Shown piece by piece: positions 1 to 5,131 of a DNA stretch of 10,360 nucleotides. Source of the DNA: Baffinella frigidus. Its lineage: Eukaryota; Cryptophyceae; Cryptomonadales; Baffinellaceae. The notes below the pieces were generated by a model. That model ran no database searches and was not told the DNA's origin. It saw only the letters and a list, made by a program, of their open reading frames with translations. Position 1 is the stretch's first letter; each line of letters begins with the position of its first letter. The DNA lies in the NCBI GenBank assembly GCA_026770585.1, contig MU646666.1:224189-234548 (forward strand), read 5' to 3'. Made by a program: the position numbers and the translations under genes.

Positions 1-2
1 GT

Positions 3-783
3 GATGCTGTGTCGGCGGCGCTGGCTGAACCGTGCCCCCCCCCTCCTGCTCAACAGCTTTCTCGGTATCTGGCGAGCGTCTGGAACTGTTTTCGGGTGGC
101 GAGCGCGGTCAGCCCTAAACCCTACACCCTTAACCCTTAACCCTAAACCCTAAACCCTAAACCCTAAACCCTAAACCCTAAACCCTAAACCCTAAACCCC
201 AAACCCCAAACCCCAAACCCTAAACCCTAAACTCCGCAGGTGAACCAGAGCCCGCCGTTTGTCCTGACAGGCAATCGCCCCCTGGGTCCGGCCCGTGGTA
301 GTCCTCGAAGCCATAGGGGACTCCGGCTTCACCCTATCCCTTAAGTGACCAGTAGGCTCATACGCCCTACCGTAGGGCCCCAGGACCTGCCTAGGGCTTC
401 CACGGGCGATTCTTCGCTCGTTTGGGCACTTACGGGATACAGTTCGGCCTTGCTGGTATTAACAACGGTCTCTCTCTCTTCGCAGGTAAACCAGAGCCCG
501 CCGTTGGTCCTGACGGGCATCGCGCCCGGGGGTCAGCGCGGAAATCACTTAACATCTGTGCATATGGGCGTATGATCCTACTGGGCATTTAAGGGATAGT
601 AAGCATTTGTACAAACTCTTAACACTTGTACCAACGCCTAACATTCGTACAAACACTTCTTTGCAGGTGAACCAGAGCCCACCGTTCGTGCTGACAGGCA
701 TCGCGCCCGGGGTCCGGCCCGTGGTAGTCCTCAAAGCCGTGGGGGACTCAGTGACGCTCGTGGACCCTGCTGCGCTAGCATAA
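3..783 (+). CDS. 3' end of an unidentified multi-exon gene (exons 3-95 and 667-783)
   Basis: The terminal exon at 667-783 follows a TTGCAG acceptor and encodes 38 residues starting VNQSPPFVLTGIAPG and ending SVTLVDPAALA, then TAA. Partial copies of the same stretch (five in all) support the reading: three end copies keep the same frame and a stop as TAA or TGA, and changes between copies are largely in third positions. Upstream, 3-95 is open in one frame (starts DAVSAALAEP, ends SVWNCFR) and ends at a possible phase-0 donor CGG|GTGGCG. That joins in frame to the phase-0 terminal exon. The intron would be 96-666 and contains a telomere-like block and two decoy exon starts. I do not recognise the protein family; the N-terminal part lies left of the window. 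Terminal exon fairly confident; the 3-95 exon is inferred from phase and open frame only. Confidence 0.5.
113..232 (+). repeat. Interstitial telomere-like block, CCCTAAA type
   Basis: About 17 tandem heptamers, mainly CCCTAAA with three CCCCAAA variants near the right end. The block occupies most of the space between the putative donor at 95/96 and the decoy acceptor at 239/240, ending only a few bases before that acceptor. The C-rich strand is the sense strand of the + gene. Confidence 0.93.
240..321 (+). pseudogene. Exon-start fragment 1 of the + gene terminal exon
   Basis: A CCGCAG acceptor is followed by a close copy of 667-748. One extra A after the GGC codon (GGCAATCG against GGCATCG) shifts the frame, and the match stops just before the family C foldback at 335. 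It keeps the acceptor and 5' part but lacks the stop end. It lies upstream of the complete exon and would be a decoy if spliced. Confidence 0.75.
335..439 (+). mobile_element. Foldback element, family C copy 1
   Basis: The ends TATCCCTTAAGTG (left) and CACTTACGGGATA (right) are inverted repeats. The interior has the CCTACCGTAGGGCC and CCTAGG-type words shared with copies at 2929-3039 and 3475-3580. At about 105 bp with no coding capacity it resembles a MITE. A TA dinucleotide is at each outer end. Confidence 0.7.
486..538 (+). pseudogene. Exon-start fragment 2 of the + gene terminal exon
   Basis: A TCGCAG acceptor precedes codons for VNQSPPLVLTGIAPG, nearly the complete exon's first half with third-position differences. 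Similarity stops around 538, before the PVVVLKAVGDS part. It is again an acceptor-side fragment upstream of the intact exon. Confidence 0.75.
563..598 (+). repeat. Right-end remnant of a family C foldback
   Basis: This stretch resembles the right arm of family C elsewhere (GGGCGTATG, TCCTACT, then CATTTAAGGGATA). The left arm is absent, so it is a truncated copy. It lies in the intron between decoy 2 and the real terminal exon. Confidence 0.55.
667..783 (+). CDS. Complete terminal exon of the + gene
   Basis: This is the only copy that has an AG acceptor (661-666 TTGCAG), the whole reading frame and a stop (781-783). It holds 38 codons plus TAA. It is listed separately because two exon-start fragments lie upstream and three exon-end fragments downstream; this copy is the one that can be used without frameshift or loss. 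Family A foldback 791-907 begins 8 bases after the stop, so the 3' UTR or poly(A) region lies in repeat DNA. Confidence 0.65.
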   Translation: MNQSPPFVLTGIAPGVRPVVVLKAVGDSVTLVDPAALA

Positions 784-790
784 GGCCTTA

Positions 791-907
791 CAGGGGTACC
801 TCGCTCATAAGAAAACGCCTCCTCCTAGGACCCTACAGTAGGACCATGCCTAGGGTCCTAAGGGGGTCCTAGGGGGGTGAGCGTTTCTTATGAGCGAGGT
901 ACCCCTG
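791..907 (+). mobile_element. Foldback element, family A copy 1 (TA-flanked)
   Basis: This 117-bp element begins CAGGGGTACCTCGCTCATAA and ends with its reverse complement. Imperfect inverted arms extend about 45-50 bp each and reach a CCTAGGACCCTAC core. TA at 789-790 and 908-909 suggests a TA target duplication, as in Tc1/mariner-like MITEs (established for that group; assignment here is inference). No coding capacity. Confidence 0.8.
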
Positions 908-920
908 TATGCTGCCGTGC

Positions 921-1046
921 GCACTGGAGAGCTCAATGCGATCCGAAAGCAAAAATGCTTTCTCTGCAGTCCTTTCTACGGAAGGGCGTGTCGTTGGGCT
1001 ATGTTGGGCGAAATTAAAACCTCAAGGACCTAAAGGGCACGGCACA
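921..1046 (+). repeat. Dispersed repeat F, copy 1
   Basis: The stretch runs from GCACTGGAGAGCTCAATGCG through TTTCTCTGCAG to CCTCAAGGACCTAAAGG. It has a close copy at 2174-2296 and a weaker one at 2339-2452. Indels differ in length, so conserved coding is not evident on either strand. Origin unknown. Confidence 0.8.
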
Positions 1047-1110
1047 ATAAGCACGGCACTTATTGGCTCTCCTTTTGGCTTCGGCCCGGGTCATATTGGA
1101 AATGATTAAG

Positions 1111-1158
1111 GAAGTGGGGGATTCAGTCACGCTCGTGGACCCCGCCGCGTTGGCATAA
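1111..1158 (+). pseudogene. Exon-end fragment 1 of the + gene terminal exon
   Basis: In frame it reads EVGDSVTLVDPAALA then TAA, matching the last 16 codons of 667-783. No acceptor or first half is present. Upstream sequence (TTGGC-CTCCTTTTG-CTTCGGCCCGGGTCAT) is shared with fragment 2, so the two are tandem duplicates of one unit of about 204 bp. It is an end-side fragment and lies downstream of the intact exon. Confidence 0.8.
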
Positions 1159-1311
1159 CGACTGCCTGGAATTAATAATGACTCCGACAAGAGAAGGGCC
1201 CGCCCTCAGGAGAGGGAAGGGTCACTTCTGCAGCAGCGGGGATTAAGGCTCTCCTAAGTGCCAAGGCTCTTGTTGGCGCTCCTTTTGCCTTCGGCCCGGG
1301 TCATGTTGGTA

Positions 1312-1368
1312 GTGCTCAAAGCCGTGGGGGGTTTCGTCACGCTCGTGGATCCCGGTGCCCTGGCGTGA
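1312..1368 (+). pseudogene. Exon-end fragment 2 of the + gene terminal exon
   Basis: It reads VLKAVGGFVTLVDPGALA then TGA, about half of the terminal exon. It follows the same CGGCCCGGGTCAT leader as fragment 1. The stop is kept in frame, as TGA rather than TAA. It has no acceptor of its own. Confidence 0.8.
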
Positions 1369-1448
1369 GTTGGCAAACAAAACGACTTAGTTGACTAGAA
1401 ATTACTACCGCCAGTACAAACGTTTCTACCAATCACGTCCGTGAACCG

Positions 1449-1502
1449 TTCAAAGCCGTGGAGGATTCCGTCACACTCGTGGACCCCGCTGCGTTGGCGT
1501 GA
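1449..1502 (+). pseudogene. Exon-end fragment 3 of the + gene terminal exon
   Basis: It reads FKAVEDSVTLVDPAALA then TGA. The exon's first half is missing. It is the last and outermost end-side copy and is followed directly by palindrome B1. Confidence 0.8.
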
Positions 1503-1506
1503 GTTC

Positions 1507-1668
1507 ATAGGCTAACGGCCTGAAAATGGGGTAGTTAGACATACGGTATTGCCTAGGACCTCCTACCGTAGGCCGAGGGATCCCGGGACCAAAAAGTCTC
1601 GGCCTACGGTAGGAGGTCCTAGGCAATGCCGTAGGCCTAAGTACCCCATTTTCAGGCCGTTAGCCTAT
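1507..1668 (+). mobile_element. Near-palindromic foldback, family B copy 1
   Basis: Two arms of about 65-70 bp start ATAGGCTAACGGCC and end with the reverse complement, GGCCGTTAGCCTAT. The inner arm carries CCTAGGACCTCCTACCGTAGG. The short asymmetric centre contains GGATCCCGGGACC followed by an A run. The transcript of either strand would form a very long hairpin. Confidence 0.85.
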
Positions 1669-1732
1669 TAGAGTGCGCGAGGGTGTGTTGAAGGGGCACG
1701 GTCGAGAGATCGGATCGGCGCAGAACACATTA

Positions 1733-1897
1733 ATAGGCTAACGGCCTGAAAATGGGGTAGTTAGGCCTACGGGATTGCCTAGGACCTCCTACCGTAGGCC
1801 GAGACTTTTTGGTCCTAGGATCCCTCGGCCTACGGTAGGAGGTCCTAGTAGGCAATGCCGTAGGCCGAACTACCCCATTTTCAGGCCGTTACCCTAT
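1733..1897 (-). mobile_element. Near-palindromic foldback, family B copy 2
   Basis: The arms match copy 1, but the asymmetric centre is reverse-complemented (T run, then GGTCCTAGGATCC), so this copy is inserted in the opposite orientation 64 bp away. The centre differs from copy 1 by CCCGGG versus CCTAGG. Arms are slightly degraded on the right. Confidence 0.85.
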
Positions 1898-2173
1898 TAA
1901 CGTGTACAGCGCAATCAGTTCTGCAGAACACATGTAAAGCGCACACGAGTTCCTCGGGACATGAATCCGGGTTGTAAAGACCCTCATAACGGATCTTTGA
2001 TACCTCACTCTCCACAGCCAAACGCCATGGTGTGGTCAGTGGCACGGGCGTGTCTCATGAACCACCTGCCCTGCGCGACCTCTCGCATCCGCCACAAAGC
2101 CTCGCGGTCTCAGAGAAAGAGAGTTCTTGGTTGCCAACCAACGGGCCCGGGAGAGACCCCCTCTTCGAGCCTC
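1898..2173. other. Intergenic stretch without recognised gene
   Basis: It lies between palindrome B2 and repeat F copy 2. Short overlapping open frames exist on the + strand but show no motif, repeat copy or splice support. A CGCAATCAG/CAGAACACAT stretch near 1910-1935 echoes the sequence before B2 (1719-1730). Nothing else is identified. Confidence 0.5.
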
Positions 2174-2296
2174 TGCACTGGAGAGCTCAATGCGACCCGA
2201 AAGCAAACATGCTTTTTCTGCAGATCTTTTCTACGGAAAGGCGTGTCGTTGGGCCATGTTGGGAGCATTTAAAACCTCAAGGACCTAAAGGCTTGG
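2174..2296 (+). repeat. Dispersed repeat F, copy 2
   Basis: It matches 921-1046 closely, including GAGAGCTCAATGCGA, the TTTTTCTGCAG run and CCTCAAGGACCTAAAG. Differences include small indels that break any shared frame. Confidence 0.8.
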
Positions 2297-2338
2297 GAGG
2301 AGTGAGGCCTCTTGAGCCGGTTTCTGCCGCAATCCTTC

Positions 2339-2452
2339 TGCACCGGGGGGCCTGATGTGATCCGAAAGGAAACATGACCTTTCTGCAGGATAAGTTCCGG
2401 CGTCCGCCTATGTTGGGAGCTCGAAGAACCTCAAGGACCAGGCCCAAGGCAC
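2339..2452 (+). repeat. Dispersed repeat F, copy 3 (diverged)
   Basis: It keeps GATCCGAAAG, CCTTTCTGCAG, TATGTTGGGAGC and CCTCAAGGACC in the same order as the other two copies, with several substitutions and gaps. It stands in tandem with copy 2. Confidence 0.7.
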
Positions 2453-2471
2453 ACTGGGTCACCGAGATGAT

Positions 2472-2769
2472 CTAGGCATGGCCCTACTGTAGGGTCCTAG
2501 GGGGGGGCGGTTTCTTATGAGCGAGGTACCCCTGTACAGGGGCACCTCGCTCATAAGGAGGCGCACCCTCTAGGACCCTACATAAGGCCTATGCCTAGAG
2601 CCCTACGGTGGTCCTCGGGGGGGGGGCGGCTCCTTGTGAGCGGTACAGGGGTACCTCGCTCATAAGAAACTGCCCACCCCCTAGGGCCACCGTAGGGCCC
2701 TAGGCACAGGCCTACTGTAGGGTCCTAGGGGGGGCTGTTTCTTATGAGCGAAGTACAGGGGTACCCCTT
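2472..2769 (+). mobile_element. Array of three family A foldbacks
   Basis: A right half-copy ends CCCCTG at 2534. A single TA (2535-2536) separates it from the next copy, which starts CAGGGG at 2537 and runs to about 2642 with a damaged right end. Another TA (2644-2645) precedes the third copy, from 2646 to about 2769. Arms and CCTAGG core match 791-907. The arrangement suggests insertions into or beside the TA of an earlier copy. Confidence 0.75.
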
Positions 2770-2928
2770 GTAAAGCAGCGAATTATTCGGAGCGTGGCTC
2801 ACTGTCTTCTTCTTCTTCTCCTCTATCACTCTCGATGCAGGTCCTAAATCAGGCCCTTTAGCCTTGAGTTGAGTGATACAATAGTCTATGAGCCTTAAGA
2901 AACGGGCCAACCTTGGAAACGTGAGCGG
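2770..2928. other. Intergenic spacer with short TTC tract
   Basis: It holds a short TTCTTCTTC run near 2806-2818 and otherwise single-copy-looking sequence. No gene is supported. Confidence 0.5.
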
Positions 2929-3039
2929 TATCCCTCAAGTGGCCAGTACATGTAGGCTCATACACCCTACCGTAGGGCCCTAGGACCTGCCTAGGACCTG
3001 GCGTGGGTCTTTTAAGACCCCCTGGCCACTTAAGGAATA
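2929..3039 (+). mobile_element. Foldback element, family C copy 2
   Basis: Left end TATCCCTCAAGTGGCCAG and right end CTGGCCACTTAAGGAATA are inverted. The 111-bp length is close to copy 1 (105) and copy 3 (106). The core has CCTACCGTAGGGCCCTAGG. No coding capacity. Confidence 0.75.
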
Positions 3040-3041
3040 TA

Positions 3042-3700
3042 CGGGTCACTGTTTGTTGATCGGGCAGCTCGGGTGCTGGATCGTCCTGATGCCCCAAGAG
3101 GTCCTAGGCAGGTCCTAGGGCCCTACCGTAGGGCGTATGCTCCTACTCGCCACTTAAGGGATACCCGTATATATACGGTTCACTGTGCGTTATATACGGT
3201 CCACTGCTTGTCCTATATACGGGTCACTGCTTGTTGATCGGGCAGCTCGGGTGCTGGATCGTCCTGATGCCCCAAGAGGTCCTAGGCAGGTCCTAGGGCC
3301 CTACGGTAGCGCGTATGCTCCTACTCGCCACCTAAGGGATACCCGTATATAGACGGTTCACTGCGTGTCGTATATACGGTTCACTGCGTGTCGTGTATAC
3401 GGGTCACTGTTTGTTAATCGGGCAGCTCGGGTGCTCGATTGTCCTGACTTCATGCTCCTGCTCGCACCGAGAGATATCCCTCAAGTGGCGAGATGGCTCA
3501 AATAGACCCCCGGAGGTCCTAAGCAGGTCCTAGGGCCCTACGGTAGGGCGTGTGCTCCCACTCGCCACTTAAGGGGTATATACGTATATACCACCTACTC
3601 GCCACTCAAGGGATACGTATATACGTACGTATATACGGTTTACTGTTTGTTGATCGGGCAGCTCGGATGCTCGATTGTCCTGACTTCATGCTCCTGCTCG
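3042..3700 (+). repeat. Tandem array of four units, period about 178-236 bp
   Basis: Units start with CGG(G/T)T(C/T)ACTG followed by TTGTT(G/A)ATCGGGCAGCTCGG at about 3042, 3220, 3400 and 3636. The first two units contain a left-truncated family C element. The third contains a complete one (3475-3580). The fourth has the same flank without any. TATATACG-rich linkers join the units. Confidence 0.85.
3475..3580 (+). mobile_element. Foldback element, family C copy 3
   Basis: It begins TATCCCTCAAGTGGCGAG and ends CTCGCCACTTAAGGGGTATA. It is inserted after GCACCGAGAGA. In the fourth tandem unit that same flank continues without the element (about 3711), giving a paralogous empty site. A further right-end fragment follows at 3591-3616. 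Confidence 0.75.
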
Positions 3701-3736
3701 CACCGAGAGATCCAGTGTTACCTCCTTCGCAATTAG

Positions 3737-3929
3737 GCGAGAGAGAGAGAGAGGGAAGAGAGAGAGAGAGAGAGAGAGCAGTGTGTGTGTGTGAGAGAGA
3801 GAGCGAGAGAGAGCGAGAGAGAGAGAGCGAGAGAGAGAGCGAGAGAGAGCGAGCGAGAGAGAACAAGAGAGAGAGAAAGAGAGAGAGAGAGAACGAGAAA
3901 GAGAGAGAGAGAAAGAGAGAGAGAGAGAC
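3737..3929 (+). repeat. Interrupted (GA)n microsatellite
   Basis: A purine tract of about 193 bp with GAGA units, C and AA interruptions and a (GT)n island at 3780-3793. Open frames here are low-complexity Arg/Glu or Ser/Leu artefacts. Confidence 0.95.
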
Positions 3930-4027
3930 GTTTTTCTACACCCAACGTATCCAGGATGCCTAACCCCCCACGGACCCTAGCGTTCCAGGGTTCCTGAGAT
4001 ACCCCGGTAGACCAAGATAGTGACCTA

Positions 4028-4088
4028 CAGGGGTACCTCGCTCATACGAAAACGCCCCCCCCTAGGACCCTACAGTAGCCCTATGCCT
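4028..4088 (+). mobile_element. Family A foldback, left half only
   Basis: It starts CAGGGGTACCTCGCTCATA after TA and continues through CCTAGGACCCTACAGTAG, then stops near ATGCCTAA. The right arm is absent, so the copy is truncated. Confidence 0.75.
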
Positions 4089-4378
4089 AATGCAGATGAA
4101 GAGGACGAGCACATTTAACGCGGCGGCTATTTAATTTAAATACTCTATAGCTCCTATCAAACAGGAAAATTCGGCTAAGCCTTAGCCTAACCAGGCCAAT
4201 CCCTCAGCCTGATTCAGGCTAAGGAAATTGAACTCCCCTGCAGGGCCAAGTATCTAATGAAAATACTCTCCGCCCATAGGGAATTGGGGAGCCGTTAGCC
4301 TCTTTTCTGAAGGAAAAGCTCTAATCCCCTACGGCGGCGAGCATCTAAATTGAACACTCCTCCAGATGAGATTCGAAC
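4089..4378. other. AT-richer spacer with a duplicated segment
   Basis: No gene is seen. 4264-4328 (GGGAATTGG, GAGCCGTTAGCCTC, TTCTGAAG, AAAGCTC) is repeated at 4590-4645. A short imperfect inverted repeat (CCTTAGCCT / AGGCTAAGG) spans about 4180-4224. On the minus strand the duplicated segment contains a TTCTTCAG that could act as an acceptor, but its frame closes at once after a phase-0 join to the VOC exon. Confidence 0.55.
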
Positions 4379-4440
4379 CTAGGTGTACACGACGGCGCCG
4401 CCCGGCCCGGGGATGTCTTTGAACCGGAACTGCCGCTTCA
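4379..4440 (-). pseudogene. VOC exon e, end fragment with stop
   Basis: On the minus strand it reads RQFRFKDIPGPGGAVVYT and then TAG where the complete exon has CAG before the donor GTT. It lacks the exon's 5' half and acceptor, and similarity ends next to an inverted repeat at 4449. It lies downstream of the complete exon, as all end-side fragments do. Confidence 0.8.
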
Positions 4441-4448
4441 AAGAACCA

Positions 4449-4577
4449 CACAGTGGACTACGAGGCCTCGTACCAAAATGCACCAAACTGCGCAATGCAC
4501 CAACATAACCCGAGGAGGACTACGAGGCGTTAATTCCAAAAGCAGCCTCGCCCAATTTCACCTCGTAGTCCACCGTG
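4449..4577. repeat. Inverted repeat with 17-bp ends, adjoining exon fragment
   Basis: Left end CACAGTGGACTACGAGG and right end CCTCGTAGTCCACCGTG pair at 16 of 17 positions. An internal partial copy starts near 4514. A related, shorter element is at 4880-4945. Both lie where a VOC exon e fragment loses its 5' half. Confidence 0.7.
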
Positions 4578-4644
4578 CGGGAAGAAGGGGCCCATGGGGA
4601 ATTGGAGCCGTTAGCCTCTGTTCTGAAGAAAAAGCTCCAACTCC

Positions 4645-4684
4645 CGCGTGAGCACCTTTTCAGGGCTGGAAAGGTGCTCACGCG
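4645..4684. repeat. Perfect 15-bp hairpin
   Basis: CGCGTGAGCACCTTT pairs perfectly with AAAGGTGCTCACGCG across a 10-base loop. No neighbouring T run or gene end points to a specific role. Confidence 0.75.
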
Positions 4685-4806
4685 TGAACACTTGCGGCGC
4701 TAAGGGTTCAGGGTTCAGGGTGGCCACTCGAGGCCACAAATGTGACTTTTAAACAACAGGGGTTGGACCCTGAAAGCTCCAATTCCTGTCCGGATGAGAT
4801 TCGAAC

Positions 4807-4867
4807 CTGGGTGTACACGACGGAGCCGTCCGGCCCAGGGATGTCCTTGAACCGGAAATGCCGCTTC
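4807..4867 (-). pseudogene. VOC exon e, end fragment
   Basis: It reads KRHFRFKDIPGPDGSVVYTQ on the minus strand and ends CAG|GTTCGA, a plausible donor matching the complete exon's CAG|GTTGGA. The 5' half (DKSETLEEAW) is missing. The break is close to the inverted repeat at 4880-4945. Confidence 0.8.
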
Positions 4868-4879
4868 GAAAAGGAACCA

Positions 4880-4945
4880 CACGGTGGACTACGAAGCGTG
4901 ATCCCAAAAGCAGTCTCGTTCAATTTCACATCGCAGTCCACCGTG
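4880..4945. repeat. 66-bp inverted repeat
   Basis: CACGGTGGACTACGA at the left and TCGCAGTCCACCGTG at the right are near-perfect inverted ends. The interior (CAAAAGCAG, CTCG, CAATTTCA) matches part of 4514-4577. It is a short foldback element without coding capacity that I can support. Confidence 0.65.
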
Positions 4946-5037
4946 CTAGAGGACTTGCCGTTGGAGACATTTTCGCAGCCCGGTCGGTACCGCGGCCCAA
5001 TCGGTACCGCGACCCGAGAAAAAGAGCAGATTCCAAC

Positions 5038-5131
5038 CTGAGTATAGATGACGGTGCCATCCGGCCCGGGGATGTCTTTGAAACGGAACTGTTTGTAGTG
5101 CCACGCCTCCTCCAGCGTCTCCGACTTGTCC
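5038..5131 (-). CDS. VOC exon e, complete copy
   Basis: Acceptor CACCAG lies just 5' and donor CAG|GTTGGA at the end. It has 94 bases, a single G to complete the previous codon plus 31 codons, beginning DKSETLEEAWHY and ending PDGTVIYTQ. The CT from the previous exon plus G makes Leu. It is the only copy with both splice sites and an open frame; two end-side fragments lie downstream and four start-side ones upstream. Confidence 0.75.

Noticed and set aside
3550-3963. Open frames rich in Arg/Glu or Ser/Leu across the GA tract
   Set aside because: They are translations of a (GA)n microsatellite in several frames on both strands, with no unique coding sequence or splice support.
4449-4945. A further VOC exon in the minus frame VDYEVKLGEAAFGI / VDCDVKLNETAFGI
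   Set aside because: Two copies stay similar as protein, but the segment is the interior of a short inverted repeat, lacks consistent splice sites and does not match the expected VOC C-terminal strand.
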